From Owenia fusiformis (Eukaryota; Annelida; Polychaeta; Sabellida; Oweniidae): a stretch of 60,000 nucleotides of DNA. The stretch is taken from positions 13,540,196 to 13,600,195 of the forward strand of contig CAIIXF020000004.1 of assembly GCA_903813345.2 (NCBI GenBank). The letters are read 5' to 3'. Both the position numbers and the translations under genes were made by a program. Below are positions 32,071-43,603 of this stretch, one piece after another. Positions within the stretch are counted from its first letter, which is position 1. Every line of letters begins with the position of its first letter. Under the pieces are notes generated by a model, which worked only from the letters and a program-made list of their open reading frames with translations, was not told the DNA's origin and ran no database searches.

Positions 32071-32252
32071 GGTTACATCAATTATGTGGTGTAAAAGCTA
32101 AAGGGTTAAAGCGTCAAAAAGACAAGACTGAAGTAAAAATGGTGTATTGGGGAGAAAACGTTCATGTTTTGGCTACTTGACCACGCAAATATTGATTGGT
32201 TTATCTACGCTCTTGATATACTTTCGGGTACATTTTTGAGACACCCTGTAGG

Positions 32253-34215
32253 TTCTACCTTATTTCACAATTCAAGGTACTTATAAATTTCCATCACGAA
32301 AGGTTCTATTTTTGGGATCCTAGGTTCTATCCTGTGTCAATTTAGGTTGTATCTTGATTTACGATTTAAAGTACTCTTAAAATTGTTTTATGAGTTCTAT
32401 CCTGTGTCAACATAGGTTCTATCTTGTATCACGATTTAAGTACTTTTTATATTGTTTAATGAGAGGTTCTATCTTGTGTCAACCTAGGTTCTATCCTGTG
32501 TCAACATAGGTTCTATCTTGTATCACGATTTAAAGTACTTTTTATATTGTTTTATGAGAGGTTCTATGTTGTGTCAACCTAGGTTCTATCCTGTGTCAAC
32601 ATAGGTTCTATCTTGTGTCACGATTTAAACTCCTCGTTAAACTATTTTATAAAGGGTTCTTTCTCGTGTCTACCTAGGTTCTATCCTGTGTCAACATAGG
32701 TTCTATCTTGTGTCACTATTTCAAGTTCTCGTTAAATTGTTTTATGAAAAGTTCTATCTTGTGTCAACCTAGGTTCTATCCTGTGTCAACATAGGTCCTA
32801 TCTTGTGTCACGATTTAAAGTACTCGTTAAATTGTTTTATGAAAGGTTGTATCTTGTGTCATTCTAGGTTCTATCCTGTGTCAAAATAGGTTTTATCTTG
32901 TATCACGATTTAAAGTACTCGTTAAATTGTTTTATGAAGGTTTTATATTGTGTCAACCTAGGTTCTATCCTGTGTCAACATAGATTCTATCTTGTGTCAC
33001 GGTTGAAAGTACTCGTCCAATTGTATTATGAAAAGTTGTTTGCTGTGTCAACCTCGGTTCTGTCCTGTGTCAACATAGGCTCTGTCTTGTGTCACGGTTT
33101 AAAGTACTAGTTAAATTGTTTTTTTGAAAGGTTCTATCTTGTGTCAATCTAGGTTCTATCCTGTGTCAACATAAGTTCTATCTTGTATCACGATTTAAAG
33201 TACTCGTTAAATTGTTTTATGAAGGTTCTAAATTGTGTCAACCTAGGTTCTATCCTGTGTCAACATAGATTCTATCTTGTGTCACGGTTGAAAGTACTCG
33301 TCCAATTGTATTATGAAAAGTTGTTTGCTGTGTCAACCTCGGTTCTGTCCTGTGTCAACATAGGCTCTGTCTTGTGTCACGGTTTAAAGTACTAGTTAAA
33401 TTGTTTTTTTGAAAGGTTTTATCTTGTGTCAATCTAGGTTCTATCCTGTGTCAACATAAGTTCTATCTTGTATCACGATTTAAAGTACTCGTTAAATTGT
33501 TTTATGAAGGTTCTAAATTGTGTCAACCTAGGTTCTATCCTGTTTCAACATAGACTCTATCTTGTGTCACGGTTGAAAGTACTCGTTCAATTGTTTCATG
33601 AAAAGTTGTTTGCTGTGTCAACCTCGGTTCTGTCCTGTGTCAACATAGGCTCTGTCTTGTGTCACGGTTTAAAGTACTAGTTAAATTGTTTTTTGAAAGG
33701 TTCTATCTTTTGTCAACCTAGGTTCTATCCTGTGTCAACATAAGTTCTATCTTGTATCACGATTTAAAGTACTCGTTAAATTGTTTTCTGAAGGTTCTAA
33801 ATTGTGTCAACCTAGGTTCTATCCTGTTTCAACATAGATTCTATCTTGTGTCACGGTTGAAAGTACTCGTTCAATTGTTTCATGAAAAGTTGTTTGCTGT
33901 GTCAACCTCGGTTCTGTCCTGTGTCAACATAGGCTCTGTCTTGTGTCACGGTTTAAAGTACTAGTTAAATTGTTTTTTTGAAAGGTTCTATCTTTTGTCA
34001 ACCTAGGTTCTATCCTGTGTCAACATAGGATCTTGATCTACAATTCAATTTACTTATAAAATTGTTTCACGAAAGGTTCTATCTTTTGTGAACCTGTGTT
34101 CTATCCTGTGTCAGTGTAGGTTCTCTCTTGTGTCGCCGTTTAAAGTAGCTTTGTGAACGGTTCTATCTTTTGTCAACCTAGGTTCTATCCTGTGTAAACA
34201 TAGGTTCTATATTGT
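32253..34215 (+). repeat. Three-tier tandem array (22 bp / 95 bp / 285 bp)
   Basis: The basic motif AGGTTCTATCTTGTGTCA occurs three times per ~95-bp monomer, followed by GATTTAAAGTACTCGTTAAATTG (two parts: GATTTAAAGTACTCG and TTAAATTG). Three diverged monomers form a 285-bp higher-order unit repeated at least four times from about 32898 (next at 33183, 33468, 33752). Units of the same rank are nearly identical, monomers within a unit are not. Each higher-order unit yields a 70-codon ORF ending in a stop; not a gene. The array starts before the mariner foldback, at about 31172. Confidence 0.85.
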
Positions 34216-34897
34216 GTCACACTTAAAGGCACCTTCAAAAACGTTTCATGAAAAGAATAACAAACTGTAATCGACTTTTTATAGAACAGTTTAAATTATG
34301 AAGATCAGTAAAGTTAGATTATTTATTTTTATAGGATAGTTTAAATTATGAAGATTAGTAAAATGGTTAAATACTTACTTTTTACAAAGCTGATGAAGAT
34401 AAGTTCTATGCATACATATCTTTTTATCATCGTGTTAATGTGTGGCCGGTTTTCAGAAATGAAATTTTAAAATATTCAACAAATCTCCTCATCTGACTGA
34501 CACTTTTTCAAATCTTCATATACATACGACTGTGTATACACTATTACTGTGACCTACTTATAATCTGATCAGCTATACGTTAATAATGATGTGCAATAAA
34601 TGCTCATCAGCGCATTAATGGACATTAGCATAGATTTTCATAAATGGTATGTTGTGTATTTACATAAATATGGTAAATGAAACTATTTATTGGATGCGTT
34701 CAGTCGATGATATAACTAATTTATTTTCACCACAAATACGCCAACACATTAATCTTAGTTTAATAAATCCCCATTGATGTAATTCATTTATGTGTAAATG
34801 CCATTTTGTATATTTTAATGCATTTACCTCATTTATTGGTTAAATTGCAAGTAAGCATTTACAGGATTTGAACAGATTTATCCTTTTTGACCCAGTG
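34216..34897. other. Right subterminal region of the CACTA-like element
   Basis: AT-rich with many ATTTATTAATG / AATGCATTTAC-like words on both strands. A splice-donor-like GTAAGTATTT on the minus strand near 34375 could mark another exon of the captured fragment, but its phase does not fit. Confidence 0.45.
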
Positions 34898-35689
34898 TAA
34901 TATAATATAATACATATACTTTATACGTGTAGATTGTGATGTGAATCTAGTGAATAAAATCAACCTGCGGGTAAGAATAGCTTACAATAAAGTAAAATGA
35001 AATGCAAAGACAGGATTTACACTTCTTTGAGATAATCTAAACGTTTTTTATGAATATGATTATGAATAATTCTAACATCTGGTCATGAGACTACTAATTT
35101 TTTCGTGCACTACTCTTACTTTAAATCACATTACTTTATGCCTCGTTTTCACAAAAATGTCAGTAACCCATTGTGTTGAATGGCGACTTCTGAGTTATTG
35201 AATAATGAAAAAATGAATGTCAGAAAATTACACTGCATGGTCAATGTTAGTATGCCTATACAATTTTGTTCATTACTTTTGAACACCCCTCGTATTTGAC
35301 TTCAATTAATGCATGTGAGCGGGTTCGAAACATGTGTATTTTCTTGATATAGAGTGCAATTCTTAGTCAGGTATATTTAAAGGTTTCATTCTTCAAGTTT
35401 ATTAAACATGCCATCCTCCCATTTATGTATCATTGACCGCCCTGATGAGTCTGGTGAACGCATAATTTATCTCATCGAAAATGACAGCAGAATTCATTAG
35501 CATTACTTATTTTCTGCTATATTCACATTTTGCTAATGGATTACTTCTTTCAGTTATTCAGTTGGGAAATACAAAATTAATGTCATTGCTTTTTGAGATA
35601 TTTTAGATCGAATTAATCCAAGAAGCCTAGTAAGAAGCATACGATTATCGGATGATTTGAACGATGAACATACATTTGGATTTCGCTCA
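34898..35689. other. Intergenic, no feature seen
   Basis: AT-rich flank right of the CACTA-like element. Nothing supported. Confidence 0.35.
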
Positions 35690-35950
35690 TCGCATGGTTT
35701 CGCAGCATCAAGCACATGGGATGATGATTTTTTCCCCAAAATTCATCCAATTTATCATAAATTTTCGACTTTTTATAATTCAGTAAAATTGGAAAAATCT
35801 AGAGGCATTGGGAATGAAGTCAAGTTAAGTACTTTTCTTGCAGGTAATGTAAATAAAAATTTAAACAAAAGAGGCTTTACACATATTTCAACGAGGGAGC
35901 TAAGGTTGCCAAACGTTTGGAGGGGAGTGTATATGCGTGGTGTGAACTTA
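35690..35950 (+). repeat. Dispersed repeat with partner at 57.9-58.2 kb
   Basis: TTTTCGACTTTTTATAATTC, TTTTCTTGCAGGTAATGTAA and GAGCTAAGGTTGCCAAACG all have counterparts on the minus strand at 57920-58190. An ORF of about 125 codons (35600-35974) crosses it. That ORF is not kept open in the other copy, so I do not call it a gene. Confidence 0.6.
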
Positions 35951-37949
35951 AGAAGAACTGATAAAACGTCATAAAATAAAGGTCTTTTGAAAATAGTCAC
36001 AAAGCACAACATCATTTCTTATGAAGCATGACGACCATCCCCTGCGACATCGCCTTATTCAAACGACCATTTTAAAAGTTAATAAAACACATACAATAAA
36101 CTTTAATATAACATTTAAATGTGTATGGGGTAAACTCGTCAAACTAACAAAATTGGCAGAGGAATTAATGCTTAAGCTTAAGGACTGAAACAAAACTGAG
36201 GCTTTCAAATTGTCATTACAGGAAAATAGCCTAAGCTAAGTGGCATCTCATTTTGAAGAAAATTGCTTTTAAAGAGAAAGGCGATTAATAACTCATGAAC
36301 GTATTATCCCTTTATAAAAGGTTCCAGTGTTTTCCTCTGGAATGTAAAAATGGGCTATTACATTTAGGAAATTAGCTCCATTCTCTTTTTATTAAAATTA
36401 TGTAAATGGATTAAACAGAAGATGGCTATCGTATCTACTATGATACTATAGTATCATAGATGTTGACTATGGATGGATTTTATCTATCCCACATCATTTG
36501 AGACTGAATACTCTATCTTTTATGAGTACTAGTATCTACAACTATGTTTGATGTTATGAGTATTTGCTATCAATTTTTTCAATTTTTCTTCAACATGTAT
36601 TGTAATGACTTCAGTATGAATGAAATGTCCCTTGGTGTTCTGGTCCTGGATTGTGATATTGGTTCTCGATTGGAGGGGGGGGGGAATATTAGACATTGTT
36701 TCTTTTCACGTTAGATCATGGTTTTGGGATATATAGGGTCTACTTTTCTTATGACAGATTTACACTTATAGTTTGCTTTCTTGTTGGGCTTCTTTAAAGT
36801 TTTTAGTCACCCTTCCCTTTGGCATTTGTGCTTATATATCAGTATATAATAATCTTGTATAACACTGATCGATGCAAGTGATGATCTTTTTGATCCACAT
36901 AGCTCTGACATTGTTCAAGATATTTTACAATTTGTCTTCTTTCCTTCTCTGTTGTTCATTCATATTGATATTGATTTTCGTCTATTCTATATCTCTGTCC
37001 TATGAATTGCGTAATTAGAATGTTACAATGTTAGAATGCTTTACCAGTTAAAATAATACATCAGTTAATTATAATTATCCAATGTAATTTCCCAAACCAC
37101 TTGTAGCGCCAAACTGAAAAGTGGCAACAAAAGAGGTGACATATGCATAATAGGCGCCCATCATGAAATGTTACGTCCGTGATTTATTAACTGAGAATTG
37201 TTCAATGATACAGCAGCATTAACAAAGTCCATGTATAACAGACAAATTAGTTTACAGAGGAAACATTTTCAAGCTCAGAAGGTCAGACGGGAAGAAGACC
37301 CACATAATCTGTACGCCTTGATTAGCAACTCTTTAATTCCATTTACAGGAGGAAATTGAACAGTTAGCGAGGAAATAGGTGTTTATGATGGCTTGCACTT
37401 CAGTATTGTCTGCAGTTGAAGTAGCCGTTCAGCCGATTGCGAGATTATGAGTTGGAAATCCTATTAACGCGACAGCAAGCAAAGTAAACGAAATAAAGCA
37501 CATCTTTTGAGGTGTCTATAACTGACAATGACAAGGGAAAACAATGAAATATCAGCAAACGTATCATTTATTAAGAAATCAAATCAACATAAACATCATT
37601 AAAGCTTCAAATATTTTTCGGTTAAGTTTTTTTTGGAGACGTGTCCATTTCAGAAATAAACCAATGCAAATGTATTGTTTCTACACTGAGGGTAACTAAC
37701 GCATCTTCTTGAGCATCTTCACCAGAAAGAAAAAAATCTAGAATACAGGAACAGCAACTTTCAAATATGTAATACGTATTCAACAACGTTTAGAGGTTAG
37801 CTTGACAGTTTTACACCTAAGTACCATTTGAACGAAAGGTATACATGTTTCGCACGTATGTTATTATAAGTATGCAATTCTATTTTCAGTGTATGCATTT
37901 AACGGTAAAGGTTTATTAGACTAGCCTAGTTGTATACCAGGGTTCACAA
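35951..37949. other. Upstream region of the GPCR gene
   Basis: Contains a hairpin TCTATGATACTATAGTATCATAGA-like palindrome at 36433-36457 (arms about 11 bp), the dispersed repeat at 36478-36535, and a G homopolymer near 36677. Promoter elements were not identified. Confidence 0.4.
36478..36535 (-). repeat. Short dispersed repeat (partner at 8.8 kb)
   Basis: Reverse complement of 8826-8881; ACATCATTTGAGACTGAATA is the shared core. Confidence 0.6.
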
Positions 37950-39125
37950 ATGGCTTATCGCGAAGATATTTCCAATATAACAATAGGAGATGCTGGGAGC
38001 GGAGCTAGTCTTATAACGGATAGAGACAGCTGGAATTTCACTTTAATATCTAACACTCATTCAGACAGTATGGAAGTTTCTAGGACGATTCGTTGGATTT
38101 GTACAGCTACGCCTCTTAGTATTATCGGACTTGTTGTCAACACTTTCGCCATTCTCTCGATCAAGTTTATAAGCGGACAATTAAACTCTGTACATATACT
38201 GATGATCCATCTTGCTGTCAGCGATATCTTGGGTGCGATTATATGCTCACTGGTTGCTGTTTTAGAGGTAGCGCAGCATATAAATAAGGACTTCTACTCC
38301 ATATGCTTCCATAACATCATTACATTGATGCACATTTTTATCTACACGCTTTGCACGTTGACTCTATTGGCGGTAACGTTATTCCGCTTCATAACGATTC
38401 GATTCCCGATGGCAGCGTGCAAATGTTTGGAGGTATCGAAGGGCTTAATGGCGATCGCCGCAATTTGGCTCTTTTCATTGGCTATTTGTATGCCGGGAGT
38501 TGTGTCTTTGTGGAATAGTGAACGTGATTGTTTCCTTAAGGGCTGGACGCTCCTTACAATGAAATATCTCCACCAGATTTGGCGTGTTCTGATTATATGC
38601 ATCATATTGGTAATTGTTGGGCTCTATGTTTGGGTTTACAGAGAAGCGCGCAGGTGTAGAATCCGAATTAACAATTTACAAGTTGGTAAAAAGATTGAAG
38701 AAAGTTACAAAGCATTGAAGACTACAATGATTTTAACCTGTACTCTCGTTATCGCAATTATTCCAACATTTATATATTTCCTAGTTACGCATTACAAAGA
38801 GGTTCCAAATTCTTTTCCGAGGGATATCATAGAAAATTTACCTCTCCTGAATTTCATAAGCGATCCGATTATATATGGGTTCAGAACCAAGGATGTAAGA
38901 AACGGTTTTAAAAAGTTAATACGACATTGTTGTCGCTGTAGGCAAACATTTCGAACACGTGGAAGTACATTCTCAATGACAAATATGACCGTTTATTCTA
39001 AAGCGCCAACTTGGCTTTCAAAGTCATCCACATGTGACCTACCCGTAGATCTGGACGGTCAAAGACCGCGACAGTCGCAGTACCCGAATGAAGAGAAATT
39101 AAGACTTTCAAATGATCATGATTAA
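37950..39125 (+). CDS. Orphan class A G-protein-coupled receptor, intronless
   Basis: 391 aa, uninterrupted, with an in-frame TAG about 30 nt before the ATG. The N-terminus has N-glycosylation sites at Asn9 and Asn29. Seven hydrophobic segments carry class A marks: GLVVN with Asn64 (1.50), LAVSD with Asp92 (2.50), Cys119 and Cys194 for the TM3-ECL2 disulfide, Arg146 (3.50), Pro272 in TM6, and DPIIY in TM7 (Asp305-Tyr309). Cys327/328/330 could be palmitoylated. Departures: the DRY motif is FRF and the TM6 CWxP motif is AIIP. It presumably signals through a G protein at the plasma membrane; the ligand is unknown. The motif set recalls the large invertebrate peptide/amine-like orphan expansions. 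Confidence 0.88.
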   Translation: MAYREDISNITIGDAGSGASLITDRDSWNFTLISNTHSDSMEVSRTIRWICTATPLSIIGLVVNTFAILSIKFISGQLNSVHILMIHLAVSDILGAIICSLVAVLEVAQHINKDFYSICFHNIITLMHIFIYTLCTLTLLAVTLFRFITIRFPMAACKCLEVSKGLMAIAAIWLFSLAICMPGVVSLWNSERDCFLKGWTLLTMKYLHQIWRVLIICIILVIVGLYVWVYREARRCRIRINNLQVGKKIEESYKALKTTMILTCTLVIAIIPTFIYFLVTHYKEVPNSFPRDIIENLPLLNFISDPIIYGFRTKDVRNGFKKLIRHCCRCRQTFRTRGSTFSMTNMTVYSKAPTWLSKSSTCDLPVDLDGQRPRQSQYPNEEKLRLSNDHD

Positions 39126-39601
39126 GCCATGGTGTACTTCTTTAAACCACACTCTATAAGCAACAGCGTAAGGATCATAAAATAAGCAATCATAAACAAT
39201 ATACAAGTGAACAGTTTTTTAAGGTTATAGGCTTACACACGAATACACGCTCGGTGGTCGTACAAAATGGATGGAGGGGGATTAGACGATTTCTGCAAGA
39301 AAACTCAACAAATTTGGAAGATTTATTTTTTCAAGAAAAAAATTACAACTGAATTGCCAAATGAATAGGCACAGTGCATGGCAAAATATTGTCATCTAGT
39401 ATTTTTTTTGAACCGATACCCTTCTAATGTATGAGAGCTATTAAAAAGGCGCATCATAACCAACGTGAAAAAGTCAATGTTTTTGCTATAAATCGGGCAA
39501 CAATGGTCTACACGACCTGTAATAAATAGGTACAAGGGACTTTATTATCACGTTACGAATGACAATGCTCACGTTTTAAAGTTTCCATGCATTATACAAA
39601 A

Positions 39602-39873
39602 AAATAATCGAAATGAATTAATATTGGATGGAGGGGGGAGTGGATGGAGGGGGGGGGTTATATGTCTTTATGATGGAATAAATTCACAAGAACTCGTGTA
39701 TTTGAAAAAATTTAACTCAGTACCCCAGTAAGAAACTGGATATTATATCTCTGGAGAATGAAAAATGGGAAAATTTGGAATCATAAGAATAAATTCAAGT
39801 AGCATGCCTTATCATGTCTTATATACACGTTATCCCCCCCCCTCCATCCAATAATAATTCATTTCGATTATTT
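39602..39873. mobile_element. Nested TIR element with GGATGGAGGGGG
   Basis: AATAATCGAAATGAATTAAT then ATTGGATGGAGGGGG on the left; CCCCCTCCATCCAATAATAA then TTCATTTCGATTATT on the right. About 270 bp, AT-rich middle, non-coding. Confidence 0.75.
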
Positions 39874-39988
39874 AAGAAATATAGACCGAAGAGCAGGGGT
39901 AAAAGTTTCGAATACACCCCGCTGGTCTCGGCACAACATAAGGGTTGTATTCGAAACTAGTACCCCTGCTCTGAGGTCTATATTACGA
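39874..39988. repeat. Palindrome, GGTCTATATT family
   Basis: AATATAGACCGAAGAGCAGG on the left and CCTGCTCTGAGGTCTATATT on the right, inner arms GTTTCGAATACA and TGTATTCGAAAC. Third member with 9038-9196 and 3787-3893. Confidence 0.75.
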
Positions 39989-40598
39989 TTCGAACATGAA
40001 AACTCACTAGAATAATGCAAAATCGTCAATTTCGTTGTGGATTTCCAATTTTTTCATTTCTACTTCCGGTTGAGAGTTTGGCTGTTCCAATCTGTTAACT
40101 TACCTCTTGACCCCGACTTAAGTTCTTTTTATTGACATTTCGGCCTATTTTATTGGTTTTATTCACGCATATCTACTACATTGATAATTATTGAAATTAA
40201 TTCTACCTGTATATTGCCCAGAATCAAAAAGACCACGGCGGAATTCTATATAACGGAGTAATCACTGCCGGAAAAGAACGGAACAGCCTGAACTCCATTG
40301 AGTGCACTGAACGAAACACTTAGCACAGAGCCGAGGATTTGATCTCCAATATAACCCAGCTGAAGCATTGACTTTGTTTACAGTTTATAGAAGGCGTGAA
40401 TACAGTCATGTTCGAATTGTTGTACAACGCATGGAAACTAACTTTAAAAAGTGAGCAATGTCATTAGTATTGTGATAATAAAGTCCCTTATACCTATTTA
40501 TTACAGGGTCGTGTAGACCATTGTTGCCCGATTTATAGCAAAAACATTGACCTTTTCACGTTGGTGATGATGCGCCTTTTTTAATAGATCTCGATCTA

Positions 40599-40845
40599 AA
40601 GGCCCCCTCACATATGAACGAATCCACCAAACGTAGTCTTGCGATGTCAATTCTAGCGATTGGGAACGTAAACATGCTTACTGAAGCACATCTTTGTGCA
40701 TGCTTCCGAAGCTTTTCGAGGGGAAACTTACACATACGAACACCCCAACGATGTACAACGCACACATACTAATGGGAACGGATTTTACTCAATTCCTATT
40801 CGCAAGACTGCGTTTAGTGGATTCGTTCATATGTGAGGGGGGCTT
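40599..40845. mobile_element. TA-flanked MITE, 247 bp, 45-bp TIRs
   Basis: AAGGCCCCCTCACATATGAA on the left is mirrored by TTCATATGTGAGGGGGGCTT on the right, continuing through GAATCCACCAAACG and CGTTTAGTGGATTC. TA at 40597-40598 and 40846-40847. The opposite arm of the surrounding element (39424-39446) shows the empty site, proving insertion after the host palindrome formed. Confidence 0.85.
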
Positions 40846-41029
40846 TAGAAGGGTATCAGTTCAAAAAATACTAGATGACCTAACATATTTTGCCATGCAC
40901 TGCGCCTATTCATTTGGCAATTCAGTTTTAAATTTTCTCTTGAAAAAATAAATCTCCCGAATGTGTTGAGTTTTCTTGCAGAAATCGCCTAACCCCCCTC
41001 CATCCATTTTGTACAATCACCGGGCGTGG

Positions 41030-41911
41030 AATATATGCGCCTCAAACAAACTTAGTTGACGTGTAAGTATATTTATGCGAAGTTTTACGTATGAGCAGTT
41101 TTATGGGATCAACATTTCAACCTCGACCTTGTATTTACAGCCCTCTAGAGTTTTGAGTCGAGTCGAATGTGTTAGTTTCACTTCTAATTGAATAATCGGC
41201 ATGTGGAAACTGACAAGTAACGAATATCGTTGATTCTCCTGATATACATATATACATAAGACATGTTGAACTTATCAGTGGTGTATGTTTTGGAAATCAC
41301 CATTAACAAGCTAACACTGAACATGTTGAAAGTTTTACTCAGCCCATAGGTCAATTATGGTAACAGAAAATATTTCGTTCTTGTAAAATAGACACACGAA
41401 CGATACAAATGCTGGGATCGTCAGAGTTATTTTCTAGAATTGGAAGTGATGATGAATACACGGACACGTATTTACATTTTCCTGAAATAGATAGCATAAA
41501 CGTTCATCGATTTCCAGAGACAAATCAGGAAAATATAATTCGAAATACCGTTTGATAAATGGACTAATTTGGGTGATATGCTTAATGTATATTTAATAAC
41601 ATAGGATTTATCCCGATAAATGGAAAACCTTCTCTATACATAGTACTTCAGCTGACTTTGATTTTAGTTCTTGATATTAGTTTTTGCGAGACAGTACTTG
41701 TTTGAATAAGCATTAATCTATGTAATTCTATTCTGACAATGATAACATTTGTGAACATATTTGGCTTATTTACGATTCGCTTTCTATCATTAATTAGAAA
41801 TATATTATCATTCAGTGATTAATCATGTTGGCTAGTTGCATTGTCGTTCTATTTTCTTAAGTACAAAAGCCAAATTACCAATTGGCAATAAGAAAACGGC
41901 AACTCCACTTA
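41030..41911. other. Intergenic, no feature seen
   Basis: AT-rich. GGCAACTCCACTTAGTAGC at 41897-41915 weakly resembles a Helitron 3' hairpin in reverse but lacks the CTAG end. Confidence 0.35.
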
Positions 41912-42150
41912 GTAGCGAATCAAAACGATAAACGTATTATCATTAAGTGATTAATAATGTAGAATACATTCACATTTTTTATTCTCTTTACCAGTTCATA
42001 TGGTTAAAATAACGAAATGATGTGAGTGATGTAGCGAATCAAAACGATAAACGTAATATCATTCAGTGATTAATAATGTAAAATACATTCACACTTTTTA
42101 TTCTGGGAACCAGTTCATATGGTTAAAATAACGAAATTATATGAGTGATG
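41912..42150 (+). repeat. Tandem duplication, 119-bp unit
   Basis: Two units starting GTAGCGAATCAAAACGATAA at 41912 and 42031, about 90% identical by eye, both ending GAGTGAT. Confidence 0.8.
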
Positions 42151-43337
42151 TATCCACGTATCAAATAACTAGTATGTTCTATGTCATTTATCGGGCGAGG
42201 TTACATTGTAAAACTCAGCCAAACACGACAGTGAAGGCAATATTCTGAGGTTATGAAATGTAAATCTAAATAATTTCCCATTTGTAGCCCCTTGGAGACT
42301 TCCGGAATTGAACAAAGTATAGCGGACGTTGCGATCTTTCAACTTTAGTTCGTTGTTTTTCACCACTTTACGTGTATTGTTTTCATTCAGGGGGCGGTCT
42401 TATTTGAATGCATCATTTTTAGGTTTTTATGATTCAATAGATCAATTAGCAGACTAAAAAGACAATTTAGCGGTTTAGTTCGTTGCGTACTGGGCCTGTT
42501 AGGCACGATTGAACTGAACGAAATGCTAGGCGATTGCGGACTACATTTAAATTAAATGGATCGATTTGATTTTGGTCACCTCCGTATTCAGAGGGTGACC
42601 AGTATACAACATACAGCTATCAGGGGCGTAGCCAGCTCTCAGTCAGGGGGAGGTGCGATTGCAAAAAATCGGTTTTCAGTTAGGGGGATGCGATTGTTGC
42701 ATAAACAAACCCAAAAAACCAAGTCTGATAATACATTTGCTAAAAATGATAAATTAAAAGCGTAATATTCATATCTTGTCACATGAATTTGCTGACTATA
42801 ATTATTCATATGAGTTCGAATTTTAAGTTTTTACATGTATGCACTAATTGTAACACTATTTTTTATTATAAAACACTAGCCTATTTAGGTAGCTAGCTAT
42901 GGACCATGAACAAACCAAATGAATCGTACGCTCACTGCATGCACGAGACGAGGCAATGAGACAACTTCAGGAATGCAGGGGTGACAAATTTAGAAAATGC
43001 GTGAAAAAATGTTGAGATAAAAGCATAGCGATAAAGGTATCACCTTAGTAGCATATGCTGTTTATATATCCACATCAATATTATTTAAAGGATCATCCGT
43101 TTAGATTATTAATCTTTGTTAGAATTCAAAGGCCATATTGACTTACCAGGTAATATGTTTTCAACAATTATGACTTATAGTTACTTTGTTAACATTTACA
43201 TGTCTATTTGATAATCATATTTAATAGGTAATAATTAACTATTAACGTCATTATCTTACACTGTAACAATAGTTAAGAACAATGTTATTATACTAAAGCA
43301 AATACAACATGAAAATAGTATTGTTATTGAATTAGCA
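42151..43337. other. Intergenic
   Basis: Includes a hairpin GGTCACCTC / GAGGGTGACC near 42573-42600 and the string CAGGGGCGTAGCCAG at 42622, which looks like the terminus of a hAT-type element but lacks a partner end in the window. No gene seen. Confidence 0.4.
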
Positions 43338-43450
43338 GTTATGTCCCTATCATTGAATATATGCCTGAGGTCTGTCACCAATATAGCCCGAGCTTGCGAG
43401 GGTTATATTACGACAGACCGAAGGCATATATTCAATGATACGGACATAAC
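43338..43450. repeat. 113-bp palindrome, GTTATGTC family copy 1
   Basis: GTTATGTCC... and ATCATTGAATATATGCCT pair with AGGCATATATTCAATGAT and GGACATAAC; the loop contains AGCCCGAGCTTGCGAGGGTT. Confidence 0.8.
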
Positions 43451-43603
43451 TGTTGTATTACATACTTTTATATCATGGCTACGTTATATCAATGACGCCA
43501 CGTGTCTGTGTGCGAGTGAAATTAAGAAGAAATGAAACATGACGTCCCAATGACGTCATAAGATTGTCATGGTAAAAGGTTTGGCGGCTATACAGGAATA
43601 TAT

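Larger units (their letters stand above)
31270..32248. mobile_element. Mariner foldback made of two transposase 3' ends
   Basis: The ends (T/C)AGGGTGTCTCAAAAA are flanked by TA (31268-31269 and 32249-32250). Arms of about 370 bp read inward as terminal repeat, 3' flank, then transposase C-terminus. Both arms therefore carry the same gene end facing outward. It is inserted in the GGTTCTATCTTGTGTCA array, which continues on both sides. Confidence 0.8.
29437..34897. mobile_element. CACTA-like DNA transposon, 5.46 kb, non-autonomous
   Basis: The ends CACTGGGTCAAA (29437) and TTTGACCCAGTG (34897) are perfect 12-bp inverted repeats flanked by TAA at 29434-29436 and 34898-34900. CACTG termini, a 3-bp duplication and subterminal regions rich in AATGCATTTA-type words (29470-29860 and 34600-34870) fit the CACTA/EnSpm superfamily. 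No transposase was found; it carries a gene fragment, a tandem array and nested elements. Confidence 0.7.
39245..41029. mobile_element. Long-TIR element with nested insertions
   Basis: Arms of about 350 bp at 39245-39595 and, reversed, at 40435-41029 (the right arm is interrupted). The terminus reads CACGCCCGGTGATTGTACAA, then AATGGATGGAGGGGG. Inside are a second TIR element (39602-39873), a palindrome (39874-39988) and a TA-flanked MITE in the right arm (40599-40845). No transposase. A third arm of the family is at 17515-17865. Confidence 0.8.

Noticed and set aside
32898-33964. Four regularly spaced 70-codon ORFs with almost the same translation
   Set aside because: They are products of the 285-bp higher-order tandem repeat, each ended by a stop, with no start context or splice signals.
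34370-34430. Possible upstream exon of the captured gene fragment (donor GTAAGTATTT, minus strand)
   Set aside because: Splice phase does not match the next exon and no acceptor is evident.
35657-35974. 105-codon ORF as a gene
   Set aside because: Most of it is a dispersed repeat whose other copy is not open; no recognised domain.
42622-42640. hAT-like terminus CAGGGGCGTAGCCAG
   Set aside because: No opposing terminus or 8-bp target duplication found, so not called an element.
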